This document shows positions 16,549-26,073 of a stretch of DNA of 64,000 bases, one piece after another. The stretch covers positions 31,746 through 95,745 of the forward strand of contig CAYOSH010000018.1 of the NCBI GenBank assembly GCA_964406575.1, given 5' to 3'. The translations under genes and the position numbers were made by a program. This stretch comes from WTAW01 sp964406575 (GTDB lineage: Bacteria; Acidobacteriota; Aminicenantia; Aminicenantales; Aminicenantaceae). Below the pieces are notes generated by a model. It saw only the letters and a list, made by a program, of their open reading frames with translations. It did no database searches and was not told the DNA's origin. Within the stretch, counting starts at the first letter, position 1, and each line of letters starts with the position of its first letter.

Positions 16549-17313
16549 ATGAACGAATCGCAATTCTTCAATTTTCTGCTTTATCTATTTGGGGGGATGG
16601 CTGCGGTCGTGTTCATCCTTCTCTTTTTTGTAAGCGCTCCTTACGGGCGGCATTCCCGACCCGGACGGGGGGCTCGCATCTCCAACAGATTGGGCTGGCT
16701 CCTGATGGAGGCCCCGGCCGCGATACTTTTCTTTGCCTATTTTCTTTTGAGCGATCGCAAGACAGATCTCGTCCCCATTTTTTTCCTCATTTTATGGCAG
16801 AGCCATTATCTGTATCGCGCATTCGTTTATCCTTTCACGCTTCAGAAAAAAAGATCCATGACGCTGACAGTTGTCCTTTTTGCGCTGATTTTTAATATCT
16901 TCAATACCTATATCCAGGCGCGGTGGATCTTCAGCCTTTCTCCTGAGATGGCATACACAATCGACTGGTTCAAAGACTTCCGCTTTATCATTGGCGCCAT
17001 GATGTTCTATGGCGGCTATGCCCTCAATTGGTATGCAGACAGGCTGCTCCGACTTTTACGCCAACCCGGCGGAGCCGAATACACAATCCCGAAAAAAGGA
17101 CTTTTTCGTCTTGTTTCTTGTCCAAATTATCTGGGTGAGATCATCCAGTGGTTCGGTTGGGCCATCGCTCTTTGGGCAATTCCGGGCCTGATATTTGCTC
17201 TCTGGACTGTGGCCAATCTTTTGCCGAGAGCTCGCTCCCACCATCTGTGGTACAGAGACACTTTTCCGGATTATCCTCGGGAGCGGAAAGCGCTCATTCC
17301 TTATATATATTAA
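16549..17313 (+). CDS. Steroid 5-alpha-reductase-like integral membrane protein
   Basis: The 254-residue protein (ATG 16549; GTG 16528 is an in-frame alternative) has about six membrane spans. It ends with the C-terminal signature of the 3-oxo-5-alpha-steroid 4-dehydrogenase family: FRLVSCPNYLGEIIQWFGWA (about 190-209), then ARSHHLWYRDTFPDYPRERK and an IPY ending. Bacterial relatives include DUF1295 proteins and isoprenoid or lipid-modifying enzymes that use NADPH. The bacterial substrate is unknown. The gene stands alone between the deacylase and a convergent PrsW gene. Confidence 0.82.
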   Translation: MNESQFFNFLLYLFGGMAAVVFILLFFVSAPYGRHSRPGRGARISNRLGWLLMEAPAAILFFAYFLLSDRKTDLVPIFFLILWQSHYLYRAFVYPFTLQKKRSMTLTVVLFALIFNIFNTYIQARWIFSLSPEMAYTIDWFKDFRFIIGAMMFYGGYALNWYADRLLRLLRQPGGAEYTIPKKGLFRLVSCPNYLGEIIQWFGWAIALWAIPGLIFALWTVANLLPRARSHHLWYRDTFPDYPRERKALIPYIY

Positions 17314-17557
17314 GTATGATACAGAATCCTTCGCGAATTTCTATCGCCCGGCCTTTCTCTGATATCTTTTTGATACTCTTGAGGACAAACGAAATCTTCT
17401 CAGAGCTTATCGAGACTATGAGATCGTCTCTTTCTCGGATAATCCAGCTAGAATATTTTAGTTTCCAGGGAAGGTTTATGATGGAGTTATTCTCGGTCAG
17501 TGAACATGGTTTCTATGAGCTTCCATCCTGACCTCTCGCTCAACAACATCCCAGATG
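17314..17557. other. Gap with an open minus-strand frame, no recognised gene
   Basis: This 244-bp stretch lies between two convergent genes. On the minus strand one frame stays open for about 70 codons, from a TAG near 17510 to a TGA near 17305. It reads SWIIRERDDLIVSISSEKIS and later KISEKGRAIEIREGF, but has no usual start codon. A plus-strand frame is also open. I could not match either to a family. It may be a gene relic or chance. Confidence 0.25.
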
Positions 17558-18265
17558 TCATTGAGATCCGGATATGAGTTTTTCTATGATGCGGATCCGC
17601 CAGATCCAGATGATCAGGATGAGGAGGGAAGATCCGATACGAAGGGCTGGCGATGTTGTTAAAAAGTTGAACAGGCCGTGGAAAAGGGCCGCGAACCCCA
17701 TACCCAGAAGAATTGCTTTAAGAACCGACCTGGACTTCAGGTGGGCTAAACCCACAGCATATCCCCAGATTGAAGAGAAGATCGTATGCGTCAAGGGTGA
17801 GGCGAACGCTCTGCCGAAGAGCTCCAAACCTTCCATGTAGGCAAGATAGCGCGAATTTTCGACACTGGCAAAACCGAGTGCAATGACCGATGCGTAAATG
17901 ATCCCATCGATCTCTTCATCGAAGGATTTGAATCTCAAGACGATTAAGAAAAATGGAAGGAATTTGCAACATTCTTCGATGAGTCCTGTGATGCCGATGG
18001 AATAGAATAAAAATTGCAGCCGGTTTGTATCTATAAGAGCACTGGGATCTTCTGGGATTCCCAGCAAGGGAAGGAGCTTATAGAGTTGTATGGCAAGAAT
18101 AGCGGAGAGAAGGCCCAAGATATAGGTGATCCCGATGGTTCTGAAGGGTTCGGGTTGGACCCGATCTTGGAAATACAGATAACCGAGCCAGAAGATCGCT
18201 GGGGCGATAATCCCGGACAGTATGATCCAGATCGACATGGATTCTCTTAGATAGGATTTTATCAT
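17558..18265 (-). CDS. prsW: PrsW-family intramembrane metalloprotease
   Basis: The 235-residue, multi-span membrane protein carries the family motifs: GLIEECCKFLPFF (about 92-104; EExxK type), EIDGIIYASVIALGFASVEN (about 113-132), a histidine in LTHTIFSSIWGYAVGLAHL (about 155-173) and one in FAALFHGLFNFL (about 190-201). PrsW in Bacillus makes the first cut in the anti-sigma factor RsiW. No sigma or anti-sigma gene lies near this one, so its substrate is unknown. It appears complete. REP-like repeats fill the upstream gap. Confidence 0.88.
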   Translation of the reverse strand: MIKSYLRESMSIWIILSGIIAPAIFWLGYLYFQDRVQPEPFRTIGITYILGLLSAILAIQLYKLLPLLGIPEDPSALIDTNRLQFLFYSIGITGLIEECCKFLPFFLIVLRFKSFDEEIDGIIYASVIALGFASVENSRYLAYMEGLELFGRAFASPLTHTIFSSIWGYAVGLAHLKSRSVLKAILLGMGFAALFHGLFNFLTTSPALRIGSSLLILIIWIWRIRIIEKLISGSQ

Positions 18266-18333
18266 AAAAACAAATTGATTTCGGATGCATTTTTAAATTC
18301 ATATCCCATAAAAAAAAGGCCAATATATGTTTT

Positions 18334-18462
18334 GTAGGGTCGGTTCCCCGAACCGACCGCAAAGAATAACGAAGTTATCGATAATGTCGGTTCCATTCCT
18401 CGAACCGGCCGCACAGAATAGCGAGGTTATCGATGATGTAGGGTCCATTCCCCGAATGGACC
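18334..18462. repeat. Tandem array of three REP-like palindromes
   Basis: Three units of about 52 bp begin at 18334, 18385 and 18438. Each carries a palindrome (for example CGGTTCCCCGAACCG) and, between units, a similar segment containing TTATCGAT. The first and third begin GTAGGGTC. The palindrome arms differ between units but change together, so pairing is kept. They fill most of the 400-bp gap between the divergent PrsW and isomerase genes. No coding sequence is evident there. Confidence 0.75.
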
Positions 18463-18665
18463 GAGAAAGAACGGACCGTTTGGGAAATGGTTTCTATAAG
18501 CCGCACCGCTGTCTCGTCAGGCGATTCGAAATCACCGATTGGGACTCTCGGCCGTCATTTATCACGAATTCAGAAAAAATGGTTGCGGCCTTTTAATCTT
18601 GACAAGGCCCGCACAGAAATCTAATCTTGATCATAGCTCGCAGAATGTTATTGAGAGATTCGAGG

Positions 18666-19652
18666 ATGAAAAAACTAAAAGTCGGGATCGATAATTATGG
18701 CTTGTCTCCTTTAGGATTAACTCCTCTCCAAATACTCCAGTGGGCAAAAGACAACGGTGCCGAAGGCGTGCACTTTTCAGGGCTGATCCCGGAGGAAAAG
18801 CATAAAGCAGATCCATCCTATTTGAAAGATCTCTCTCAGTTTGCTGCATCCCATCACCTTTACCTGGAATGGGGAGGCGGCCAACACATTCCTTTTGACA
18901 TGGAGACTTGGGAGAAGAAAGAGATCTTCGACGTCAACAGAAAGGCAGCCAGTGAAGCAGAGATATTGGGCACCCGGGTCGTCCGCTCCTGTTCGGGCGG
19001 GTTGATGCGCTGGAATCCTGCGAGTCCCAAACTCGATATTCTGCTCGATGAGACAGCCTCGACTCTGCGTTCTCAAAGGGAAATGCTCCAGGACCACAAT
19101 GTCATCCTAGCTATAGAAACACATTTCGAATTCACGACATTCGAACTCTTGCGTCTCTTCGATATGTGCAAAACCGAACCCGGCGAATATCTGGGCATAT
19201 GCCTCGACACCATGAACCTGCTCACCATGCTGGAGGAGCCCGTCCAAGCCGTCGAACGGATCCTCCCTTGGATTGTCTGCACCCATGTCAAGGATGGCGG
19301 TGTGATCTTGGGCTCAGAAGGACTGGTCTCCTTTCCTTTGGAAATAGGGAAGGGGGTGGTAGACCTCCGGCAGATTATAGCCCTTTTAAAAACTCTCCCA
19401 CAAGAAGTGAATCTTTCGATCGAAGACCATGGGGGGAGTTTTTCTCTGCCCGTGTTCGACCCTCGATTCCTTATCGGATTTCCGGACCTGTCTCGGGATG
19501 AGTTCATCAGACTCGTTCAGCTGGCGTATTCCACACAAGAAAAGATGGAGCATGAAGGATTAACTATTGTCGATAGAGAAAAATGGCCTGAGATATGCGA
19601 GGAGCGTCTTAAGAAGGATGTTTTGGCATTAAAAGGGATCGCCTCAACTTAA
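18666..19652 (+). CDS. Sugar phosphate isomerase/epimerase (xylose-isomerase-like TIM barrel)
   Basis: The product (328 residues from ATG 18666) starts MKKLKVGIDNYGLSPLGLTP; the upstream in-frame start at 18627 is less likely. It follows the AP-endonuclease-2/xylose-isomerase-like TIM-barrel pattern. Candidate metal ligands lie in VILAIETHFEF (Glu, about 145), GICLDTMNLL (Asp, about 182), VCTHVKDGG (His and Asp, about 208) and LSIEDHGGS (Glu, about 253). These proteins isomerise or epimerise sugars, inositols or keto-acids. It is a single gene between repeat-rich gaps, so context does not define its substrate. Confidence 0.82.
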   Translation: MKKLKVGIDNYGLSPLGLTPLQILQWAKDNGAEGVHFSGLIPEEKHKADPSYLKDLSQFAASHHLYLEWGGGQHIPFDMETWEKKEIFDVNRKAASEAEILGTRVVRSCSGGLMRWNPASPKLDILLDETASTLRSQREMLQDHNVILAIETHFEFTTFELLRLFDMCKTEPGEYLGICLDTMNLLTMLEEPVQAVERILPWIVCTHVKDGGVILGSEGLVSFPLEIGKGVVDLRQIIALLKTLPQEVNLSIEDHGGSFSLPVFDPRFLIGFPDLSRDEFIRLVQLAYSTQEKMEHEGLTIVDREKWPEICEERLKKDVLALKGIAST

Positions 19653-19683
19653 CACAATACCACTTATTGTTGATATCATTCAT

Positions 19684-19713
19684 GTCGGTCCGGTACGGGA
19701 CCGGACCCTACAT
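19684..19713. repeat. REP-like palindrome (GGTCCGGTACGGGACCGGACC variant)
   Basis: An extended palindrome followed by CTACATC lies in the 77-bp gap between the convergent isomerase and M14 peptidase genes. It may act as a bidirectional transcription stop, but lacks a T-run. Confidence 0.65.
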
Positions 19714-19729
19714 CATTGCGAGTGTATGC

Positions 19730-22504
19730 TTAGAGATTCGTGGATGTGGCGGTCCCGTAATAAATGCCGTTAAAGAGGAATTTGAATGTGCCGTGAGGCT
19801 GGGCACGGAACGTGATCTCCGGGCCGAAAAGAAAGAGTTTGCCTTTGCCCACGTGCGCTTCCACAACAGTCACTCCTCCTTTGAGATAATGCTGCCCCCA
19901 GGCCCATCCGCTGCGCAGAGGCTTGTCAGTTGTGAACCAAGCTACTGGTCTCGCTTTGGAAAACACGGACTCGGGCATGAGATGAAAGACGGGGCTCCTG
20001 TTGAAATATACATCCAGTTCATCTGGCAGTCCATAGGCCAGAGGGTTTGTATTGTCAACTTTGACCCGAAGGATTGAGCCGGGAATAAAAAATTTGGATG
20101 CGGGCAGGGACTGTTCTTTTCCATCAGCTGTTCTCTCAACTAATGCATCGCTTATAGGGACATCCAGAAAATAGCCCAAAGTTGTTGAGCTCCCGATCGT
20201 GAGGATGGCACCCCCATCTTCAAGGAAACTCTCAAGCTGAGGGATCGTTTTCTCCTCGCTCACCTGGCCGAGCATGTTTCTGTATTGGGCAGGGATAGTT
20301 TCCGGGTCGGGTTGTTCCCCCCTGAAGTATTGCGAAACTTCATCTTCCGTCTTTGCAGGAATAGCTCCCCCAACAAAGATGAGGACATCAAATTCGCTCT
20401 TGAGGTTGCCGGCATCAAGCCTCTGCGGATAGACCACCTCGAAGTCGAATTCGAATTGTTCCATCAGCCATTGGACCCAACCCGAAGACATCGACCCCCC
20501 ATACCGATCCCAGAGGCCTATGCGTGGTGCCTTCAGCTGGAACACTTCCCCCGCGGGTTTAGTGGTGACCGATTCGAAAGACAATCCCTTCTCTCGCGCC
20601 AATTCTTCAAGTTTTGGCTTTGTGGATGTTTTCACGGGGATGTAGACAGCACCGTCAGGCAATATTCTTCCGTTGATCTTGATCGGGTCCTTGAGCCAGT
20701 AAACATCCTCTCCGTTTTTAAGGAGCCGATTGATGGCGGTAAATGCATCGTTCACCCTGTGGTCCAATATATATCCCGTTTCGTCATTTCCTGACACCCT
20801 GCCCTCGGGAACCTTTGACACGCCTTCCAGTTTTTCGAAAGGGCCATCAAATCGCTCGAGGATCCGGTCGAATTCCACTCCCATCTGGAAAGCCAGCGTG
20901 TAGCCTGCGCTGTCATACGGGGCACGCGGGGGGCCTCCGGGGTAGGGGATGTCGTCTGGGTAATGTTGAGGTTCGAACATGTCGATCACATGCGGACGAA
21001 AAGCTTGCGCCGATTTTACAATAAAAGAACCCGCCGGGTATGTTTTTCCTTCAACTTTGAAGGACTGGGATACACGAAGGACCGTGATTCCGTTTTTGAT
21101 GAGTGTGTTGATGAACTTGGTCGCGGTGAGGAAATCCGGCTGGTCTGAGGGAATGATGAATCCTCTCGGATCTCTAGCTTCTGGGTCCCGCAGGACCTCA
21201 AAATATTTTGGATCATAACCCTGTGACCTTCGGCCTTCTCCCATGGGTTTGGCATCATCCTTTTTTATGGCAGCCTGAACGGCTTCGATCCTGCGCGGAG
21301 TTATCGTCCAGTTGTCACGGCTGCCCTTTTCGATGGAGTTTTTTCCCATCTGGTAGATGTTGAAGAGGAAATTTTCCCTGAGTTTTGCGGCTGTGTCGAG
21401 AATCGCACGGTCGGCGGTGATACTGTATTCGATCGAGTTGCGAAAATGCCACGTCTGCGGAGCGATGGGAAAGGGATAGTCACCGTTGGCAAGATGTTTC
21501 TCAGGCAGAAAGGGGATTGTCACAGGTGTAGGATTACCGATCATCTCTGTAAGGATCCCGATCATGTTGTGAAAGTAAGGGGTGCAGCGTAGACAGCCGT
21601 TCCACCAGGTTTGATACCAGGCGCCCTCTCTCATCGTGGACCCGGGTTTACCCTCTGCAATAAAGCGGCTGTGCATGGCTGCACCAACCACATCGATGCC
21701 CAGAACGAGGAGCGGGTCGTAGTTGTAGTTAAAAGGTTCGCGGAAAGGAGGCGCAAAAAGAACTGCACCCGCTGGGCCGGTCTGATGCTGGTTGTACACA
21801 ATCTGGGGGAACCACTCGCGGTAGAGGACCCGATTGATGATCTCTGTTTCTTTCATGTTAACCATGTAAAAATCACGGTTGTTATCGTGGCCCACATATT
21901 TCTGATACAGGTAGGGAAGTCCCTGTGTGGATCTTTGTTTGGGGTCAGGATTCCGCATGTACCAGTTCCCGACGCTTTCCATGCCATCAGGATTTGAGAT
22001 GAGCGCCAGGAGGATTACCTTGTCCAGGATCCGGAGGGTTTCGGCATCATTGCCGCTCACCATCTGGTAGACGAGTTCCAGCTCCTGCTGAGCGCCGGAG
22101 ACTTCAGTCGCATGGATCCCTCCATCGATCCAGACAACTGCTTTGCCCTCTTCGGCCAGAGTGCGGGCCTCATTTTCGATGAGTCCTTCAGCCAGTGCAA
22201 GACGTTTTGCAATCTCTTTCCAGTGAGCGAGATCCTTGTGATTCTCGGGCGAAGTGATGACGGCCATGATCATGGCGCGCCCTTCCGAAGTCGTCCCGAT
22301 CTCCTCCAGTATCATCCGCGGGGATTCCTGTTCAAGTTTTTTCCAGTAATCAACCAGCTGGGAGTAGGTCGCCAGCCAATAATCGTCTCCGATGTCGTGG
22401 CCGAACTGCTTTCTGGGAGTTGTTATCTTATTTTGGGACAGCACGGGTGTGCTAAGCAAAGTCAAACTCAGAAAACAAAAGATGAGTGTTCTGACTCGAC
22501 TCAT
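19730..22504 (-). CDS. Secreted M14-family zinc carboxypeptidase
   Basis: The 924-residue protein has a signal peptide ending near residue 23 (TPVLSQ) and an N-terminal M14 domain (about 45-400). The zinc-binding His and Glu lie in GGIHATEVSGAQQELELVY (about 129-147). A further His lies in NQHQTGPAGAVLF, and the family stretch SNPDGMESVGNWYMRN is near 167. The long C-terminal part (about 420-924) includes a GATase1-like region with FDVLIFVGGAIP and ends in beta-strands. Large secreted M14 proteins of this shape are common in peptide-degrading bacteria. It should release C-terminal residues or process peptides outside the inner membrane. It is an isolated gene with AGGAAAGG before its ATG. Confidence 0.9.
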   Translation of the reverse strand: MSRVRTLIFCFLSLTLLSTPVLSQNKITTPRKQFGHDIGDDYWLATYSQLVDYWKKLEQESPRMILEEIGTTSEGRAMIMAVITSPENHKDLAHWKEIAKRLALAEGLIENEARTLAEEGKAVVWIDGGIHATEVSGAQQELELVYQMVSGNDAETLRILDKVILLALISNPDGMESVGNWYMRNPDPKQRSTQGLPYLYQKYVGHDNNRDFYMVNMKETEIINRVLYREWFPQIVYNQHQTGPAGAVLFAPPFREPFNYNYDPLLVLGIDVVGAAMHSRFIAEGKPGSTMREGAWYQTWWNGCLRCTPYFHNMIGILTEMIGNPTPVTIPFLPEKHLANGDYPFPIAPQTWHFRNSIEYSITADRAILDTAAKLRENFLFNIYQMGKNSIEKGSRDNWTITPRRIEAVQAAIKKDDAKPMGEGRRSQGYDPKYFEVLRDPEARDPRGFIIPSDQPDFLTATKFINTLIKNGITVLRVSQSFKVEGKTYPAGSFIVKSAQAFRPHVIDMFEPQHYPDDIPYPGGPPRAPYDSAGYTLAFQMGVEFDRILERFDGPFEKLEGVSKVPEGRVSGNDETGYILDHRVNDAFTAINRLLKNGEDVYWLKDPIKINGRILPDGAVYIPVKTSTKPKLEELAREKGLSFESVTTKPAGEVFQLKAPRIGLWDRYGGSMSSGWVQWLMEQFEFDFEVVYPQRLDAGNLKSEFDVLIFVGGAIPAKTEDEVSQYFRGEQPDPETIPAQYRNMLGQVSEEKTIPQLESFLEDGGAILTIGSSTTLGYFLDVPISDALVERTADGKEQSLPASKFFIPGSILRVKVDNTNPLAYGLPDELDVYFNRSPVFHLMPESVFSKARPVAWFTTDKPLRSGWAWGQHYLKGGVTVVEAHVGKGKLFLFGPEITFRAQPHGTFKFLFNGIYYGTATSTNL

Positions 22505-22616
22505 AGGATTTTTCCTTTCCTTTTATGATTCGTCACTTTTAGCTTTTTACTTTATACTCTGCGGATTCAACAATCAACTACTTTATGGCTGTTTTGAGTC
22601 GATCCGAATCTGGGCT

Positions 22617-22642
22617 GCAGGGTCCATTCCCCGAACGGACCG
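22617..22642. repeat. REP-like palindrome (GGTCCATTCCCCGAACGGACC variant)
   Basis: A GCAGGG lead and the palindrome are followed by GTTTGGGAAATGG, the same tail as seen near 18479 and 58969. It lies in the 243-bp divergent gap between the M14 peptidase and ABC-F genes. Confidence 0.65.
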
Positions 22643-22747
22643 TTTGGGAAATGGTCCTCACATAAACCTGTTCCCTTTAAAACCTGTTGTCGAAAGTGAA
22701 TTCGATTTGCTAAATTATGGTAAGCTAGAGCTAAGTGAGATGTTCAG

Positions 22748-24691
22748 ATGTTTCAGGTTCGGGATTTGGATTATGCGGTCAGCGGCAGGACGTTGATGAC
22801 GGATATCAACTGGGCCATCCAACCGGGAAAGCGCTCGGCTCTCATCGGTCCCAACGGTGCGGGCAAGACTACACTTCTTCGCCTTATAATCGGTGAGCTC
22901 CAGCCTGATAAAGGCTCTATCCATAGACCCAAAGATTACCAGATCGGTTATCTGCCCCAAGAAGAGATAAGCGTGTACGGAGAATCTGTCTTGGATACGG
23001 CTTTGGCCGGACACGAGAAAATCGCAGAATTGGAGAGAAAGATAAATGAGGTGCACAAAGCCCTGGATGCATCTTTGGATAACCCAGCAAAACTCTTAAA
23101 TAAACTCGGGGATCTGGAACATCAGTATGAGGCTTTAGGCGGATACCGTTTGGAGTCTAGAGCCAAAATCATCCTGTTCGGCCTTGGCTTTTGTGAGGCA
23201 GATTTTCTTCGGTCTCTGTCCGAGATGAGCGGCGGGTGGAGGATGCGCGTCTATCTCGCTCGCTTGCTTCTGCAGAATCCGGAGCTTCTTCTATTGGATG
23301 AGCCGACCAATCATCTGGACCTGCCTTCCCTTGAATGGCTGGAGCAATATCTTCTGCAGTTTCCAGGAAGTGTAGTCCTCGTCTCCCATGACCGCTTTTT
23401 TATCGATCGTCTTGCCCACGATGTGTATGAACTGGCTCAGAAGAGGTTGGAGCATTATGCGGGCAACTATCATTTTTTCGAGCGAGAGAAAGAGAAGCGG
23501 ATCCAGTTGCAGCGGAAAAAGATGGAGGCCCAACAGGCAGAGAGAAGACGTCAGGAGCGATTCATCGAGAGGTTTCGCGCCAAAGCCACAAAAGCCAGCC
23601 AGGTTCAGAGCCGGATCAAACATCTCGAGAAGCTGGATAGAGTTGATCTCCCGCCACCCCCCCGCCGGATCAATTTCCAATTGAATGTGGAGATGAAGAG
23701 CTTCAAAGATGTCCTCCACATTGAGAACATGTTTTTTCGCTATGAGAAGTCTCGGGTGCTGGAAAATGTGCAGTTGATCATCTCCAGGGGTGAACGGGTG
23801 GCGCTCGTCGGAGCGAACGGTGCCGGCAAGACAACTCTGACGCGCCTTATCGTTGGCCAGCTTTCTTGTCTGAGTGGGACAATTAAGCTGGGGAAAAGAA
23901 CATCTGTGGGATATTATGCACAACATCAGTTGGATATGCTGAATCCCGAAGAGAGTATCTACGATGAGGTCTTGTCGAGTGCAGCGGAGAGTCACGTACC
24001 GCGAATCAGGGATGTTCTCGGAGCTTTCCAGTTCAGCGGCGATGATGTTTTTAAAAAGATCAAGGTCCTCTCCGGAGGTGAGAAGGCCAGAGTCTCACTG
24101 GTAAAGATCCTCCTCTCTCCTGTGAATTTCCTTGTCATGGACGAGCCCACCAATCACTTGGATCTCATCTCTGTCGAAGCATTGGAACAAGCTTTGATAC
24201 ATTATGAGGGAACCCTCCTAGTGATCTCCCATGATCGTTATTTTCTGGATAAAATCGTGGATCGTGTTATCGAAATGAGAGATGGAAACCTCACAGAATA
24301 CCTTGGAAATTATTCAGATTATTTGACTAAGAGAATGCGCGAGTCAGTAGATACCATGGGAACTGAAACGAAGAAACGATCACTGACTCCTGGACATAAA
24401 ACCAGGAACCAGAAACGCCTGGAAGCTGAAGCCAGGCAGGCAATCAGTAGAGAACGAAATAGGCTGGAGAAAGAGATCGATGAGGTCGAGACAAAAATCG
24501 AGAGTTTGGAAGTCAATAAAAAAGAGATCGAGGCTAAGTTGGTCCAAACGGAAACCTACCGGGATGGGCAGCGGGCCCTAAAAATACAGAAGGATTACTC
24601 CCGCTTGAAAAAGGACCTAGAGGGTAGTTATGGCAGATGGGAACAGTTGAAGCTGGATCTCGATGGCCTATTGGCTAAGCTCAACTCATGA
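22748..24691 (+). CDS. ABC-F family ATPase (ribosome-associated type)
   Basis: The 647-residue protein has two ATP-binding cassettes and no membrane segments. The first has Walker A GPNGAGKTT (about 36), signature LSEMSGGWRMRV (about 157) and LLLDEPTNHLD (about 180). The second has GANGAGKTT (about 356), VLSGGEKARVSL (about 441) and LVMDEPTNHLD (about 463). A charged inter-domain linker (about 240-310) and a C-terminal coiled coil (about 560-645) place it nearest the Uup/YheS-type group. ABC-F proteins bind the ribosomal E site and relieve stalled translation; some protect against antibiotics. The linker here has no obvious antibiotic-resistance extension. It is a single gene. Confidence 0.9.
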   Translation: MFQVRDLDYAVSGRTLMTDINWAIQPGKRSALIGPNGAGKTTLLRLIIGELQPDKGSIHRPKDYQIGYLPQEEISVYGESVLDTALAGHEKIAELERKINEVHKALDASLDNPAKLLNKLGDLEHQYEALGGYRLESRAKIILFGLGFCEADFLRSLSEMSGGWRMRVYLARLLLQNPELLLLDEPTNHLDLPSLEWLEQYLLQFPGSVVLVSHDRFFIDRLAHDVYELAQKRLEHYAGNYHFFEREKEKRIQLQRKKMEAQQAERRRQERFIERFRAKATKASQVQSRIKHLEKLDRVDLPPPPRRINFQLNVEMKSFKDVLHIENMFFRYEKSRVLENVQLIISRGERVALVGANGAGKTTLTRLIVGQLSCLSGTIKLGKRTSVGYYAQHQLDMLNPEESIYDEVLSSAAESHVPRIRDVLGAFQFSGDDVFKKIKVLSGGEKARVSLVKILLSPVNFLVMDEPTNHLDLISVEALEQALIHYEGTLLVISHDRYFLDKIVDRVIEMRDGNLTEYLGNYSDYLTKRMRESVDTMGTETKKRSLTPGHKTRNQKRLEAEARQAISRERNRLEKEIDEVETKIESLEVNKKEIEAKLVQTETYRDGQRALKIQKDYSRLKKDLEGSYGRWEQLKLDLDGLLAKLNS

Positions 24692-24701
24692 ATACTCCAA
24701 G

Positions 24702-25799
24702 CTAGCTGTTTTTTAACACATTGTTCAATCGCCTGAGAGTCCCCATAACCGGAATGATTTTTCTCGACCGGATCCATTGGAAATAGGGACAGTCAAAGCA
24801 GGGGATATCTTCCCGGGGCTTAACCTTCCCCTGAAGCATTTTTTTTGTGTAGGTGTATTTTTCACTCTTGAGGCAGCTCTCGAGTCCTTCGTCGAAAACA
24901 TTGCCGAAATCTCTCCTTCGGTTCACACAGCATCCGAGAAGTTTTCCGTCCCAGTTGATCTGTGGAGAATCCCAGAGCTGATAACAATAAGGCATATACA
25001 ATCTTTTGTGCCCTTGCTCGTAATCATCTCGTGTGGCATAGCCCACTTCCCGTCTCACAAAATCCTTATCCCTGACCGGTGAATAGGATTCGTTCCAATT
25101 CAACTTGACCACAAATTCCATATCCAGGTCTTTAGACATCTTTTTGGCTGCGGGCAACTCGTGTTCATTGTGGCCAAAGATCACAAACTGCCAGACCATA
25201 CGAGGGAATTTTCTTCCGTACTTGTGTTTGTAATGATTGATGCGCTTTATGTTATCCAAAACGGCGTCAAAATCTCCTCCGCTGCGGTAGATTCGGTAGG
25301 TGTCTTTGGAGGCCCCATCGATAGAGACATAGATGATTTTGAATCTGAATTTGACAAGAGCCTCTAAAATGTCATCGCCCACCTCGTTGAGGTTTACACC
25401 GTTCAGTGCGGTAAGGTTTATTTTTTTTGAGTGAGCGAGCATGATGATGTCCTTGAGCTCAGGGTTTAAGAAGATCTCTCCATAATTGGATAGTTCGATA
25501 TTTCGGATGCGGGGATTCTGTTCGACGAAGTTCTGGAAATCGGAAAATCGGAGATAACCCCGGCCCACAATTCCGGTTTTTCCTTGGGCCAATGGACAGA
25601 CCTGGCATCTGAGTTGACATAGAGAGGACGCTTCAAGACGCACGGTGCTTCCGATCAATTTGTACTTGAACAGAGAGATGACACTGTCTTTCATAATATA
25701 AAATATATTCGCGAGGCCGAATTCATGGAGCAGGGACCACAAGTGTTTGAGCCGTTTTGTTTTGCTGGATTTTTCTTTTCTGCTCTTTTTCGCGTTCAT
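24702..25799 (-). CDS. Radical SAM/SPASM-domain protein
   Basis: The product (365 residues from ATG 25799; the ATG at 25823 lacks the AAGGA ribosome-binding site) has the radical SAM cluster motif CQLRCQVC (about 60-67, CxxxCxxC). A TIM-barrel pattern follows with YVSIDGASKDTYRIYRSGG. A C-terminal SPASM-like cysteine set lies in MPYCYQLWD, GKLLGCCVNRRRDFGN and IPCFDCPYF. SPASM proteins bind extra iron-sulfur clusters and modify peptides, sugars or other small molecules. Its position, back to back with a flippase and next to four glycosyltransferases, suggests work on a surface polysaccharide or its lipid carrier. The reaction is not known. Confidence 0.85.
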   Translation of the reverse strand: MNAKKSRKEKSSKTKRLKHLWSLLHEFGLANIFYIMKDSVISLFKYKLIGSTVRLEASSLCQLRCQVCPLAQGKTGIVGRGYLRFSDFQNFVEQNPRIRNIELSNYGEIFLNPELKDIIMLAHSKKINLTALNGVNLNEVGDDILEALVKFRFKIIYVSIDGASKDTYRIYRSGGDFDAVLDNIKRINHYKHKYGRKFPRMVWQFVIFGHNEHELPAAKKMSKDLDMEFVVKLNWNESYSPVRDKDFVRREVGYATRDDYEQGHKRLYMPYCYQLWDSPQINWDGKLLGCCVNRRRDFGNVFDEGLESCLKSEKYTYTKKMLQGKVKPREDIPCFDCPYFQWIRSRKIIPVMGTLRRLNNVLKNS

Positions 25800-26026
25800 G
25801 AAGGTGTCCTTAAAATAACACACACTGTCGCCATTCGGCTAGAAATATTCATCTTGTTTGGATGTCAAGTCGCATTTCCAATTCCGTGATGCTATGGATA
25901 CTTAATAGCGTTATTGAGAGATCAGATTTTGTGATTGGAAAAACCGTGTTTTTGATATCATATAATCTGATCACTCGGAAAAACATAAAAGCGGATTTGG
26001 AAATGCTAGCTGAGTTCCCTCCTTTC

Positions 26027-26055
26027 TTGACAACAACTCGTAATGACAATAGAAT
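26027..26055 (+). promoter_or_regulatory. Promoter of the flippase gene
   Basis: TTGACA (26027-26032), a 17-bp spacer and TAGAAT (26050-26055) form a near-consensus promoter. The start of transcription would be near 26062, only about 12 nt before the ATG at 26074, and there is no clear ribosome-binding site. The mRNA may be almost leaderless. The rest of the 274-bp divergent gap contains degenerate repeat-like segments (GGAAATGC, TCCGTGATGCT) but no gene. Confidence 0.5.
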
Positions 26056-26073
26056 CAATGCTTATTCCTCCCC

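Noticed and set aside
18334..18462. Short regularly spaced repeats that could look like a CRISPR array
   Set aside because: Only three units; the parts between palindromes are similar to each other rather than unique, and the palindromes themselves vary. No cas genes are near.
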